In this document: positions 47,733 through 59,772 of the stretch, in pieces
How positions within the stretch are numbered: the first letter of the stretch is position 1
Layout: every line of letters starts with the position of its first letter
Assembly: GCF_036898095.1 (NCBI RefSeq)
Contig: NC_090735.1
Location: 1,496,163 to 1,560,162, forward strand
Reading direction: 5' to 3'
DNA length: 64,000 nucleotides
Source of the DNA: Palaemon carinicauda
Taxonomy: Eukaryota; Arthropoda; Malacostraca; Decapoda; Palaemonidae
Notes under the pieces: generated by a model
What the model was told of the DNA's origin: nothing
What the model saw: the letters and a program-made list of their open reading frames with translations, nothing else
The model's database searches: none
Made by a program: the position numbers and the translations under genes

Positions 47733-48996
47733 TTAAATCTTCTGGAACGCAGAAATGACAGGCCCAATGGAGAGGCCGTCTAAAGATTTCCTAGAACAGT
47801 CCTTCAGGTAGTGCGCCGTAAAGGTGGACTGCCTGGACCAAGTACCTGCCTTTAGGATCTGGCCCACAGCCATGTTTTTCTGGAAGGCTAATGAAGTACT
47901 CAGGCCTCTAATATCATGAGGTCTCAGTTTTCCAGGAAAAGAGACTCCTGTCTCGTCATAAGCCCTCAAAATTACTTGTCGTAACCAGAAAGAGATCGTA
48001 TTCTCGGAGACTGCCTTCTTCACTAGTCCTGAGGAGACGAACAGACTCCGAAGCTTGGACGTTCTTTCCAGGTATTTTCGTTCAGCTCTGACTGGACACA
48101 GTAACAAGTCCTTCGGGTTGTCTGAACGAGGAATCGCTGGCACTGAAAACTCCTCGAACCTAGGGCCCCAGGGTTCTGAGTTTTGGCTACAAAATTGGGT
48201 AAGAACCTGAAACTTGCTTCTCGCCAACCTTTCGTGTGTGAGACGTCGTAGGACAACCCATGTAGCTCGCTCACTCTCTTCGCCAAGCTAGGGCTAAGAG
48301 GAAGACAGTCTTGAGGGTGAGCTCTTTGTCCAGAATATACTTGAGGGGTTCGAAGGGAGGCTCCGACAGGGCCTTCAGAACTCTGGCCACATCCCACTGG
48401 GGCACTCTAGAGACATGGGGGGAACACGATTACTCAAAGGTCTTAATGAGCATCGAGATTTGCCTGGAAGTCCCTAGATCAATGCCTTTTAGGAGGAAGA
48501 CTTGGCCCAGAGCTGCTCGAACACCCTTGATGGCTGGAATCGACATACCCACGTCGTCTCTCAGATAGACTAGGAAGTTGGCTATCTTATGAATGGAGGC
48601 CTCCAACGGCCTGATGTTCTGTGAGGCGCACCATTTGGTAAAGGTGGTGCACTTTGCTTGGTACACCGTGATAGAGGATTGTCTAAGGTACCTGGACATC
48701 CTTGCTGCGGTCTTCGACGAGTAGCCTTCCCTCTTCAGGAGCCGCTCGATAACCTCCACGCGTGTAGGCGGAGGGACCGAGGGTTTTCGTGAAACCTTTG
48801 GAGGTGTGGCTGTCGGAAGGTCCAGACAGGCCATGGTGGGAGGCGCGCCAGTTCCTTTAAGTCCGCGAACCATTCTCTCTCCGGCCACCAGGGCGCTACC
48901 AAAGTCATCCACAGGTTGTTTGCCCGCCTCACTCTGTTGAGGACTTGTCTGAGCATCCCGAAGGGCGGGAAGGCATATATGTAGAGGTTGTCCCAC
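47733..48996 (-). pseudogene. D3 tyrosine recombinase
   Basis: In DIRS elements this enzyme inserts the circular DNA copy. The N-terminal part (48430-48996) has YLRQSSITVYQAKCTTFTKW, FLVYLRDDVGMSIPAIKGVR. The catalytic domain has AKRVSELHGLS (first Arg, about 48264-48284), HDIRGLSTS (HxxR, 47907-47918), GTWSRQSTF and AHYLKD with the nucleophilic Tyr at 47808-47810. All expected catalytic blocks are present, but they are split over three reading segments: a TAA follows LIKTFE (48430), and frames change around 48240 and 48200. Likely inactive without correction, but relatively young. Confidence 0.85.
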
Positions 48997-49343
48997 GGAT
49001 GTTGAAAGGCGTCCTCAAACGCTGCTGCTGGATCTGGCACAGGAGAACAAAACACGGGGAGCTGTGCGTTGAGTCTCGTGGCGAAGAGGTCCATCACCGG
49101 CGAGCCCCACTTCTGGATGACCGTCTGAGCCATTTCTGGGTGTAAGGACCACTCCAACCCTACTACTTGGCCCATCCTGCTGAGGCCGTCGGCTAGAAAG
49201 TTCCTCTTTCCTGGAATGAACCTGGCTGTGACCTCGACCTGTTTCTTTGAGGCCCATTCCAGGAACTGCGTCGTAAGACTGCACAGGTCCTTCGACTTCA
49301 GTCCTCCTTGCTTTTTCACATAGGCCACCACCGTGGCGTTGTC
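48735..49343 (-). pseudogene. D3 RNase H C-terminal part and linker
   Basis: The frame continues the RT ORF after a TAA stop. DNATVVAYVKKQGGLKSKDL (Asp at 49341-49343, third RNase H acidic site) is followed by RNFLADGLSRMGQ, then PVFCSPVPDPAAAFEDAF, YIYAFPPFGML and TLVAPWWPEREWF. This is the conserved DIRS/Ngaro connection region. The recombinase starts in another frame near 48800. Confidence 0.8.
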
Positions 49344-50620
49344 TTACATCAGAGCCACAGTGTTTCCCCGGAGTAGATGGACGAATTCTAGGTACGACCT
49401 TTGCACGGCCATCAGTTCTAGCACGTTTGTGTGAAGGGTCTTTTCCCCAAGGGACCACTTCCCCTTCACTGACTCGTTGATGCGTCTGTGAATAACAGCA
49501 TCTCCAGAGGGTCGCTCACAAAGGTCATTCCCTTGAGGGTGTTTGTCCTGTCGTGCCACCACTTCAGGACTTCGTTTGTCTCCCGGGGACACCGGAACTA
49601 TTTTGTGTGGGGACTCCCCTGGGGTCCAGAGCTCCTTTAGGTTCCATTGGATTCCCCTCAGTTTGAGCCTCCCCCGGGGGACTAACTTCTCCGACACGAG
49701 GTGGCCTATCAATATCTGCCAGTCTTTGGCTCTCCTCGGCTGGTCTGCTAGGAAGGGTCGAAGTATTCGATCCAGATTGTCGAGCCTCTCTGAGGAGGGG
49801 AAGGCCCTCACCAATTGGGTGTCTAGAACCATCCCCAGGTATATCATCCTGGTGGAGGGCGTCGGCTGCGACTTCTCCAGGTTGATGGTGATGCCCAAGT
49901 CCCTGCAGAACCGTAGAAGCTTCGCGCCTTGCTCCCTCAGTACTCCCTCTGAGGCTGAAAGTAACAACCAGTCGTCCAGGTAATGAATCAGGCGGATGCC
50001 CTGTTCGTGTGCCCAGACTGAGACTGTTGTGAAGACTCTCGTGAAGACCTGAGGGGCTGTCGACAGCCCGAAGCAAAGAGTTCTGAACTGCAGAGCTTGG
50101 GTACCCCTATTCACTCTTAGGAACTTCCTGCTGGAGGGGTGGACAGGGATTTGAAAGTAGGCATCCTTGAGGTCTAAGGACATCATAAAGGCCCCTTCCC
50201 TCAAGGCTGCCATCACTGACTTTGGGGTGTCCATCTTGAAGTTGTTCTTGCACACAAACTTGTAGAGGGCTGACAGGTCTATGACCGGCCTCCAACCCCC
50301 TGTCGCTTTCTCCACCAGGAAGAGTCTGCTGTAGAACCCCGGGTAGGGGTTCACTACCAGCTCCAACGCCCCTTTGGCGAGCATGGCCGACACTTCCTCC
50401 TGTAATGCCGCTCTTCTTAAGGGGTCCTTGGGCGCCAACCACTCCGCATGTTGGTCCGGAATTAAAGGGGGCGGTTCCGCTAGGAAGTGCAGCCTGTACC
50501 CGTCCTTCAGTACTGCTACGGTCCACGGATCCGCTCCGTAGTCCCGCCAAGGCTTTGGCAGGAGTAGGGGGCCTCTCTGCCTATCTTCTCCTAGAGGCGC
50601 GGCTGGAACGTCCTCTAATG
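49344..50620 (-). pseudogene. D3 reverse transcriptase and RNase H start
   Basis: Copies element RNA into DNA. In one frame from about 50600: DYGADPWTVAVLKDGYRLHF, LIPDQHAEWL, GFYSRLFLVEKATGGWRPVI, MSLDLKDAYFQIPVH (catalytic Asp), RTLCFGLSTAPQVF, HYLDDWLLL (YLDD at 49971-49982) and INLEKSQ...MIYLGMVLDT. All RT catalytic residues are intact. RNase H begins with LFTDAST, but only in another frame: the stretch between about 49640 and 49465 is shifted and then returns, so two compensating indels are inferred. LHTNVLELMAV (second acidic site) is back in frame. TAA at 49344-49346 then stops the ORF inside the SDN motif. No ATG was identified for the pol start. Confidence 0.85.
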
Positions 50621-50639
50621 GAGTTGGAATAGGAGGGCC

Positions 50640-53037
50640 TAAAGGATGCTTGGGGGGTTGAACATGGCTTGGTGGAAAGACACCGACGGGGAGTCTCTCC
50701 TCGGTTGTACTGGCGAAGAATGGGACGGGTGAGGAGCATCTGAAGAAGGTCTCCTGTCAGCAGGGTGTCTAGCAGGCGGGGGTCTGGGCTCTCCCGCTTC
50801 TTTGAGTTTCCTGACCCTCTCCATCACCTTCTCGACCGTCTTCAGGGGGAAAACAGACTCGCCCTACACCGGCGAGTTCCTCAATGTCCTTGCTTCCCGC
50901 TCGGGTAACCTACGCAACAACTTGCTCAACACTGTATCCCATTTCCACAGGACCCATTTGGCTGCCTGTGAGAGGGATTGAAAAGAGAGAAACTTCAAGG
51001 CTTTTCCTCCAGAACTGATCAATTCCCGTAACAAGGACTGGTTTTCAGGGACGGAGAGGTCGTGGGAAGCCTGGAACCCCACCAGGGTGCAGGACCACCG
51101 GTCCAACCAAGAAGAAACGTTAACTAGATCTTGGGCCATATCCTCCATCATGGAGGCTTCCGCAGGCGAAAAGCACACCGGAGCAGAGGATGCCCTGTCT
51201 TCTGCCGTTCCGTGGTTCAAGATGGCGATAGCTGGCTCGATCGTACGGGGACCTCCTCGACGACCATCCGGGACGTAAAAGCGTTTCTGCGTTTTAAGTC
51301 CCGGAAGAAGTTAGGAGGCACCCTGACTCCAGGGGGGGGTGTCCACTTGGCTGGATATGAACTTATCAATGTGCTCCATACCCAACCTCACATACGGTGC
51401 CAGAGGGAGGGTTAGGAAAGGCTTTTGCTGGGCTGGGTTGTCCACCAACCTGCTCAGTCCAGGGAGCCAGGCCTGTTCCGCTGAGGGCTTAGGCTCGTCC
51501 AGCCTGTGGTGGCGCCTTATGAGGGCCAAGACTTTCCGGTAGGAGGAGATGTCATCTGAAAAGCACTCTCCTCCTTCTATGAGGCCCTCCGTTACCTGGT
51601 CATACGCATGGGAAGCCTCGTCGATAACGGAGGGAGCCGCGTGGGAAGATATAACCTTCCTCTCATGCCGAACCGACACTGGTGCGGCGACTTGTAGAGC
51701 GGGCGGATTCGCTGGGATGGGAGTAGCCGTCATGTGTCTACTCCCTCCCGCGGAGCCGCGGGCTTCCCGGAGCTGCTGGCTGGTCCTGCTGCACGGGAAG
51801 AGCCGTTGAGGAACTGGAAGTTGGGTCCATGCTGCCGGACCGGAGCAGCAGCTCTTTCCGCTGGGCGGATGGAGCCGGTGCCTTCGCGGACTTATGTTTG
51901 GAGAAAGTCACCTGGTGGGACGACTTCTGACGATGGTCGGGTCTACAGGAGGAGCCGTGACGAAGAGGCTCTAGGGAGCCACCCGGAGGTAGCCTTGAGA
52001 AGTTCGCTCCGGGGGATTGTGACTTGCACCTACTTGTCCCTTGAAGAGGAGCCCTCTTGGACTTCTTCCTAGAGGTTTTCGCTCGTTTCCTTGAGTGGCG
52101 AGAGCGAGAGTGGGATCTCTTCCTCCGGGACCTTTCCCGTTTCCTCTTCGAGTCCCTTGGGCCTTCATCTTCCGAGGAGAATGAGTCCGACAAGGAGGAG
52201 AATGATGACGGGGAGGAAGACGAGCCTGCTGAGTCCACTGATACATCTAATGCTGCTGGGGGATTCTCATGTTGTTCCACTGGCGAGAGGTTGAAAAAAG
52301 ATGGGCGGAAGCGTTGACGACGGCGCCAGGGGAGACCGAAGAGCTTTCTTGGGAGCGAACCAGTTGTCAAACTCTTCCTCTGGTCTCAAGGGCGACCTGA
52401 AGGGCGTCCTGGGGGTCGTATAGGCGGTGGAACCGGAATTCGACGACCTTGCTTCTTTCTCCGCTTCTCCCCCCAGTCGCTGAGACACCTGAAACACATA
52501 CCCACGATGCGGGCGAAGAGGCCGTAGCGGCCTTCCCCCACATCGGATCTTCGGCCGAGACGGGTTCTGTGGGCATCAGGATCTCGTTTCCCGCCCCTCC
52601 CTCAGGCCCCCCACATGCTTGAACCGACACAACATCCCCCACATGCCTGAACCGACACAACATCCCCCACATCAGGTATATCAGACTCTTGGGGAAGGAC
52701 AATGGGCCGCTTCCCCACAACGGACTTACCTCGTCCCCTACTCTGGGTAGGGGAAGGCGGAAGGGAACGCCTCATCGACAGGGCATCGGGCGACGCTAAT
52801 GGCGAGGAGATGCTAGCCTTCTTGGGCGATCTCTTGGCTGCCTTTTTTTTCTTGGTTCCGTAGAGAACTCACTGAACCAGGGACCAAGACTCGCACTCCG
52901 GACACATGGCTGTAGGGGGAACAAACACTGCCCCTACACGAAGAACACAAGGTGTGAGGGTCGACCTCCGGCTTGGACAGAAACGCATCACAAGATTTAC
53001 CAGCCATAGGCCCGGGGCAACGACGAGGATGCTCCAT
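50640..53037 (-). pseudogene. D3 gag-like region
   Basis: Several minus frames in series probably represent one broken gag. The N-terminal ORF (52813-53037) has two Cys pairs, LCSSCRG and, in a neighbouring frame, MCPECES, consistent with a frameshifted zinc knuckle. The next piece (51738-52370) has a Ser-rich acidic stretch (SSPSSFSSLSDSFSSEDEG) then a strongly basic one (KRKRERSRRKRSHSRSRHSR), probably nuclear-targeting or nucleic-acid-binding. The pieces 51311-51733 and 50864-51220 contain helical, Leu-rich sequence (ELISSGGKALKFLSFQSLSQ) and may be the capsid-like part. Confidence 0.65.
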
Positions 53038-53139
53038 AATAGAACACTAAAGCACCAAACAACACAGGCACACAGAGGAAAGAGGTGGATAAGGATGGGG
53101 TTGAACACGTAGGTACCGCGTGGAGACACAAAGGGTTGC

Positions 53140-53395
53140 ACTGGGTGAAGAGAGCGCGGTGAGATGTTAATCACGATGCGACCAGAAACTTACTGGTGAC
53201 CGAGACCTGACCACGCATGCTCGCTGACCCGGGTCGCCTCAGGGCACTATTCATCCGCTGCAGAGAGACCCACTATAAAAAACGGAGTTAGGGGAAACTA
53301 CACAAAATTCTGGTCGGTTGGAAGGAGATCCCAGATACTCCCAAAAAAGTAGTTCAAGGTAAGTACTCCATGTTGGAACAACTAATGAATTTGTA
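53140..53395 (-). repeat. D3 5' inverted terminal repeat
   Basis: The complement of the left end: TCCGCTGCAGAGAGACCCAC, GGGGAAACTACACAAAATTC and GGTCGGTTGGAAGGAGATCC, with the outer sequence AGTTCAAGGTAAGTACTCCA. Divergence from the left copy is moderate. Confidence 0.85.
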
Positions 53396-53399
53396 CCAA

Positions 53400-53880
53400 T
53401 ATTTTTTCAACCCAAGGTAGTTTACATAAAATTCCGCCGCAACACTTCTCACATGAAACTGGGTACATTCTCTACTAAATGACTTTCACGGCTACTTATT
53501 TTATGTGCCATCATATTGATGGGTCAATAATTTTGGCAGCAGTAGGTTTATTACCTTTAGTAAACTGAACTTGTACTTAACTCGCTCAAGTCATAAGTAT
53601 TATTAATGGTAAAATCTTTTCAAAAACACAAGACCTGCTGTACCAAGATTCAGCCAGTATGTTTGCATTAAGTGTTCTCAATTTGGGCATTAATGAATAC
53701 GGACTACAATCTCTAAATTGCTTTACAAGTAAATATTTTTAATAAATACCTGAATGTATATTTTATAAACCATTGCTTACAGATTTGCTGTATTTCTAAA
53801 CTATATGAACTTTGAACTAACCTTAGCTAATATTTTGTACAGAAATAAAATACTTGAATTTAAAAAAAAAAAAATTTTCT
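53400..53880. other. Spacer between D3 and D4, no gene seen
   Basis: A/T-rich, probably PSMA4 intron sequence. I looked for PSMA4 exon motifs (for example GGWKATCIG or CDIKQAYTQ) and saw none. Confidence 0.4.
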
Positions 53881-56800
53881 TAGATTTATAAACCTCAGTC
53901 ATTTAAATGGTTTACTTGTGGCAAAGCTATTACGGCCAGTTAATGAATTATCAAAGGTTTGGCAACCTGGTATGTTTGCATCCTCCCTCGTATCCAATAG
54001 GTTTTTTTTTGTTGCTCATGGCTGGTATGTCACTATAATTCAAGTCGGGACTTGCAGGGTGGATGTGACAGGAAGTAAACCTTAATTTTAAGATTTGTAG
54101 TTTGTTCCTACGCAGATTCAAATTCATTTGAATGGGGTCTCTTCCTGAAGTAGGAGGAAGCCTCCCTGAAGAGAAAAGATTCTTGCTAGCCCATAACTCA
54201 GAATGTTTTTGTCTGGACCTGATAGAGGAGCAAAAAACACAGCATTCTTGCATCCCGTGACCCATGGATATCCAAATGGGTCGCAGCCCGAAGAGGAGAT
54301 CTAATCATGAAGAACAGCCATAGGCAATTATATAAATAAAGGATTTGATGCTTACAAGTATTCTAAACACTAAGGTGTGATTAACGGCAAATAGGTCCGA
54401 TCAGTGTTGTCACTCCCATGGGAGATAGATACTACCCATAAAGGTGCATAAATGTGTCCAATCAGTGTTTTCACTCCCAAGGGAGATAGATGAAGAAGAA
54501 AAGAAGGCTAAACATTCAACTCACAAAATAGGAAGTAACTGATAACCGACACAATGCTAGATGTCACGCTGGAGTTGGTACTCTACACCAACTGCTGAGC
54601 AGACCATGGGTCCAATAGAAAAGGTATAGAAGGACCTATGGGTTCAATCCTTAAGGTAATCAGTAAAGGTCATCTGCTTTTAACAGACCTCTTCTCCAAG
54701 TACCTGTCCTAATAAGTGGTTCTTGCGGAAAGTCATTGTGTTGCTGAAATACCACAAATATCATATGCTTTGGGAGGGGCCCCCAGTAGATAATTCTCCC
54801 ATAGATTGATACATTCTCTCTGTTGTCTAAAGTAGGAAAAAAGTTTTTCTGACTAGTCGTCTTTTAAGTTGAGGTAAAATGTTCTTGCAGGACAGTAGCA
54901 CTGTCCACATAATCAGTTATTGTACCTCCTGGATTGAAGAAATGGAAGAGTCAAACCGATGATCGTTCACAGCTGGATCCTAGGTGGCGAAGCTCACTCA
55001 CCCTCTTGGATGATGCTAAGGCGAAGAGGAAGACTGTCTTAAGTGTGAGGTCTCTGTCTGACACTTTACTTATAGATTCATATGGTGCCAATTTTAGGTT
55101 CCAATAAACCTTAATCAAATTCAAGGGGGGGGGTTGATTTCCCGTGACAGACAGGACTGCTCAAAACTCTTCGTCACGGTCGTAAGCTTCCATTGAAGAG
55201 GTAAGGTCAATTTCCAAAAATTCAAAAACCTGACTCAAAGCTGAAAGATAGCCTTTAACTGCTGTGACTGAGAGAAGTTTCTCCTGCAGGTAAAATAAAA
55301 TGTCTACTATTAGTGGAATAATGGCCTTGAGTGGAGCAGTGTTCCACTGACAACAGCAATCATTGAAGAGGGACCACTTAGTATTCTAAAATTCCGGTAG
55401 CAGACAGCACTGTTGTACCTGCTGAGAGGAGGTTTTGGAACCTGTCAAGTAGTTACAGCCCTTCTTAAAGCGGAAGTCTGGCTAGTTCTCTCAAACTTTT
55501 CTACTGCTGCTATTACTTCTGTGAGAGGAAAAGTGTAGGGTGGGTATGCGCATGCCCCCTGTTAACAAAATTTCTTTCGCCTTGATAAGGCAGGTAATTT
55601 CAAAGACCTACCTGACCTTAGAGAACTCTACGAATTGGGAAACTTTCTTGTTCAATAACAATGTGTGTCTAGCTTGATTTAAAAAAGGCACGTCAAATTT
55701 ATGTATTCCGAGGCTCTGGGAAGTCTGTCAATCGTGCAGTGCCTACCTGAAACTTGGAAGCTTTGTGGTTCACTAAGCCCATCTTTACACCAAATCAGGC
55801 ACATTACTTTAAAAAAGTTGGAGGCCTCCCAAAGGGCCTGATGTTGGTACCTCTTAAAGGGGAACTCCTCAGACAAACTGTTGCTTCTGTTACTTGTTCA
55901 GGAGCTCTAGTACTCTCTCACCCTAGAAGAACTCCATTCCTGTTTTGAAAAGAGTTGTGGATTTTTCACTTTTTCTGGAACATCTTTCCTCTCACGTCTG
56001 GTTCCTGAAGCATGAGATGACGCCATAAAGCCAAACAGAAAGGGTTTTGGTTAAAATGAGTTCGAGACTAAAGATCATAAGAATGAAGAGGTTTCATCTC
56101 CTTCTCTGAACTTAAAACCTATAATAAGAACAAGACCTATCTGGTGTATCCCACCATGACTGTCTTTATCTTAGTGCAAAATAATATGGCAGGAAGTCCA
56201 ACCTGTCTCTTAGGAGGAGGTTGGCCCCAAGAGTTCATAACTGGTGCGATAAGAGGAAATAGATAATACAGGTCTGCTGTCCTTTTCCTCTTCAAATTCT
56301 GTGCCTATTTTGGCTTTGGTCCAAATTCTCTTTAAGCTATTTCAATTGATCTAGGGACAACATAGTCATAGATAATTTAGTATTACCATTTCTAAAGGGA
56401 CCTAGAAAGGTATAAGTCGATCTAATGGAGAATGGTATACTAGTCCTAGACACCCCAATACGTGTTGTAGTCACTCGTTACATAGTGGCCTCGTATTCCA
56501 CTTGCGAGCGAGATGTTATGGCAGTGAGTACTTGTTTGAGTGTTCCAAGATTAAGACACGATAAAAGAATGCTTGTCTGTAATTTTCTGGGGAAGCTAGT
56601 ATGGAACTTGTTTGTGGTCTGCAGGTGCAGGTCATTCACACTTGGACAATATCACCAAACCTGTAATTTCTTATGAGGTTTACCCGACATATTTGAAAAA
56701 TAAATAAGCTGATTGCTTCTTTTTGAGGGGAAGATTCACCTTTTAAGACCCCTAGGAGTAAGGGATAGGTCAGCCTCGTTATGAGAACAGATAGAAGAAC

Positions 56801-57960
56801 TGTATGTACTTCTAACAAAAGCTTCCTCTACATCTGGGGAAATAGGTTGATCTGCCGGCTTTTTGCACAGAGTCAGAGTCAATGGAGAGCAACAGCTCAT
56901 GAAAGGGATGGGATACACTTGAATTGAAGAACTTCTACAGCCCAGGGATCTAACTCACAAAAGAATTACCACCTTGTCCAGCAACATTGCAGACATCCCC
57001 CTATTGGTGGTTAGTTGGGGGTTTGCCATCCCTAACAGGTATCTCTATGTCCTTGATTCCTACAATTGGAGGGAGGTCCCTTGTGATGAAAGTAAGTCAA
57101 GGGCTCCAACTGTCTTCTATACTGGGGGTTACTGTCTAGTTTTGGTAACAAACAACAAGGCGGAGCTTTTGGGGGAGGGGGGATCAAGATGCTGCAGCTC
57201 TTCTTGGTAAGCCCTCTCACATTTCTCCACCACAACCACTACTTCTGCTGGTGGGAAGAGTGTTGGAAGGTCTGTAATATTAGAGTCCCTTTTTCTATGA
57301 GTTGTTTGCCTTAGGAACTTCACAGTTACTACATCCCCCCCTTTTATGTGCAGTTTCCTTAGACAAAGGTTATCTGATGCAAGACAAACTCTAATGCTTT
57401 CGCCTCCGATCTGACAAGATCTTCATATGGCTTTCTCAAATTAGGAAGAAAAATATTTTATAAAACTGAAGTATGAAACTGTTCCTGACAAAAAGTCTAG
57501 GCAGGAGCAGGCCTAAAGAGCAGACATCACAGATGCTTCTCAATTCAGCGACTAGGTACCACAAGGACAACGTTCAAGGCCAAACCAGGTTCTCATACAT
57601 ACTTGAAAAGTCCTCATGATCACAAAAAACTGAAAAAGAAAAGTATAGCGGTCGAGCAAATCTGTTCTGCACAATGACCACAAGTGAAGTGGTGCACCAA
57701 CCCACCACAAATGGAAACATATGCTGCTAGACCCCAAAGATTTTATTTCTCGTAGCAAAACAGCAATAGTGTGTAACAATATAAATGACGATGGGTTGTA
57801 TACTCGTGGAAACAAACCATGTTCTGGGTTAACCACAAGTAACCGGTGGTCAGTTTGTGAGGATGGTGATGAACCATCTGACCCTTAGGCCATAAACTTA
57901 AGCCATATTTTGAGTTTTGTGGTAGTCTGTTACCAAACCCCAGCAAAATTTGAGGGATGT
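53880..57960 (-). mobile_element. DIRS-like retrotransposon D4, internally deleted relic
   Basis: The minus strand shows recombinase remnants (54.6-55.4 kb) followed in element-upstream direction by gag-like Glu/Pro-rich frames (57.0-57.3 kb, EVVVVVEKCERAYQEELQHL). No RT or RNase H is recognisable between them, so the pol centre seems deleted or decayed. The left end has a weak foldback (AATGGTTTACTTGTGG at 53902, AGGAAGTAAACCTTAA at 54069). The right limit is uncertain. Confidence 0.5.
54640..55450 (-). pseudogene. D4 tyrosine-recombinase remnant
   Basis: The minus strand encodes FLFALASSKRVSELRHL (about 54985-55035), the first catalytic Arg block (KRVSEL in D3 and D5). Further on, near 54690-54760, are HMIFVVF- and GTWRRG-like words where HxxR and the W block are expected. 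Stops throughout. Confidence 0.6.
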
Positions 57961-58042
57961 ACAGAAAATATCAATTTACATTATTTTAGATACTTTAAAA
58001 ACAACTATATATAAAGATAATGTATGCAGTAAATAACCTCAA

Positions 58043-58345
58043 AAAATGTTATTTTCATTAGTAAAATAAATTTTTGAATATACTTACCCAATAATCATGT
58101 AGCTGTCAACTCTGTTGCCGACAGAAATCTACGGTAGGGATACGCCAGCGATCGCTATACAGGTGGGGGTGAACACCACAGCGCCATCTGTGGTCAGGTA
58201 CTCTAGTACTTCTTGTCAACACCACCTCAATTTTTTCCTCGGTCCACTGGTTCTCTATGGGGAGGAAGGGTGGGTCAATTAAATCATGATTATCGGGTAA
58301 GTATATTCAAAAATTTATTTTACTAATGAAAATAACATTTTTCAA
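58043..58345 (-). repeat. D5 3' terminal foldback
   Basis: TGTTATTTTCATTAGTAAAA, TAAATTTTTGAATATACTTA at 58047-58090 is the near-perfect complement of TAAGTATATTCAAAAATTTA, TTTTACTAATGAAAATAACA at 58300-58342, around about 200 bp. The word ATAATCATGTAGCTG recurs at 58091 and 58361. Confidence 0.9.
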
Positions 58346-58839
58346 TATTAATCTTACCCGATAATCATGTAGCTGATTCACACCCAGGGTGGTGGGTGGA
58401 GACCAGCATACATGTTAACACAGAAGCTAAGTATCCCGTATTTTATTTTATTAGTTATTCAAAAATAACATAAAATATATAAGTACCTGGTAAGGAAGAC
58501 GACTTGAACCATTACTCTGCCTTTATTAAGTACGTCTTTCTTACTGAGCGTAGCGGTCCTCTTAGGATGCTGAACGACTCTTAGGTGCTGAAGTATAAAG
58601 GGCTGCAACCCATACTAAAGGACCTCATCACAACCTTTAACCTCGGCGCTTCTCAAGAAAGAATTGACCACCCGCCAAATCAACAAGGATGTGGAAGGCT
58701 TCTTAGCCAACCGTACAACCCATAAAAAGTATTCAAGAGAAAGGTTAAAAAGGTTATGGGATTATGGGAATGTAGTGGCTGAGCCCCCGCCTACTACTGC
58801 ATTCGTTGCTACGAATGGTCCCAGGGTGTAGCAGTTCTC

Positions 58840-59772
58840 GTAAAGAGACTGGACATCTTTGAGATAGAATGATGCGAACACTGACTTGCTTCTCCAATAG
58901 GTTGCATCCATAACACTCTGCAGAGAACGGTTCTGTTAGAGGGCCACTGAAGTAGCCACAGCTCTCACTTCAGCAAAGCAAGGTCTTCTTCCTTCAGATG
59001 AGAATGTGCTTCCCTAATCAGGAGCCTGAATAGGTAAGAAACTGAGTTCTTAGACCTTGGAAGAGAAGGCTTCTTGATAGCCCACCATAAGGCTTCTGAT
59101 TGTCCTCGTAAAGGTTATGACCTTTTTAGATAGTACCTAAGAGCTCTAACTGGGCAAAGTCCTCTCTCCAGTTCGTCCCCCACCAAGTTGGACAGGCTTG
59201 GGATCTCGAACGACTTAGGCCAAGGACGTGAAGAAAGCTCGTTTTAGCAAAAAACCGAGCTGCAAGGAACATGTAGCCGTTTCAGATGTGAAAACTATGT
59301 TCCTGCTGAAGGCGTGGATCTCACTTACTCTTTTAGCTGTTGTCAAGCACACGAGGAAAAGAGTTTTTAATGTGAGGTCCTTAAAAGAGGCTGATTGGAG
59401 AGGTTCAAATCTTGATGACATAAGGAACCTTAGGACCACGTCTAGATTCCAGCCTGGAGTGGACAACCGACGTTCCTTTGAGGTCTTAAAAGACCTAAGG
59501 AGGTCCTGTAGATCTTTGTTGGTGGAAAGATCCAAGCCTCTGTGGCGGAAAACCGCTGCCAACATACTTCTGTAACCCTTAATCGTAGGAGCTGAAAGGG
59601 ATCTTATGTTCCTTAGATGTAACAGGAAGTCAGCAATCTGGGTTACAGTGGTACTGGATGAGGAAACTGCATTGGCCTTGTACCAGCTTCGGAAGACTTC
59701 CCCTTTAGACTGATAGACTCTGAGAGTGGATGTCCTCCTTGCTCTGGCAATCGCTCTGGCTGCCTCCTTCAA
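58840..59772 (-). pseudogene. D5 tyrosine recombinase
   Basis: The ORF at 59215-59772 holds the N-terminal SAM-like domain (STLRVYQSKGEVFRSWYKAN, APTIKGYRSMLAAVFRHRGL) and the first catalytic Arg in TTAKRVSEIHAFS (Arg about residue 148). It ends at a frameshift near 59215. The next frame continues SFEIPSLSNLVGDELERGLC, PVRALRYYLKR. The end block DATYWRSKSVFASFYLKDVQ carries the nucleophilic Tyr (about 58853-58870). The HxxR block between them is decayed. Confidence 0.8.

Larger units (their letters stand above)
47034..53400 (-). mobile_element. DIRS-like retrotransposon D3, best preserved
   Basis: About 6.4 kb is bounded by inverted terminal repeats (47060-47230 against 53160-53350). In element sense (minus) it carries gag-like ORFs (53.0-50.7 kb), reverse transcriptase, RNase H and a tyrosine recombinase ending at 47733. 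This gene content, with no integrase or protease, defines DIRS-type elements. Frameshifts and one in-frame stop make it non-autonomous as assembled. It lies directly upstream of the last PSMA4 exon, on the same strand, probably in the intron. Confidence 0.9.

Noticed and set aside
47034..53400. D3 as an LTR (Gypsy) retrotransposon
   Set aside because: The terminal repeats are inverted, no integrase or protease is present, and a tyrosine-recombinase domain is, which fits DIRS.
53400..58000. Upstream PSMA4 exons
   Set aside because: I looked on the minus strand for the conserved N-terminal and central motifs of the subunit and could not find them; recombinase and gag remnants occupy the region instead.
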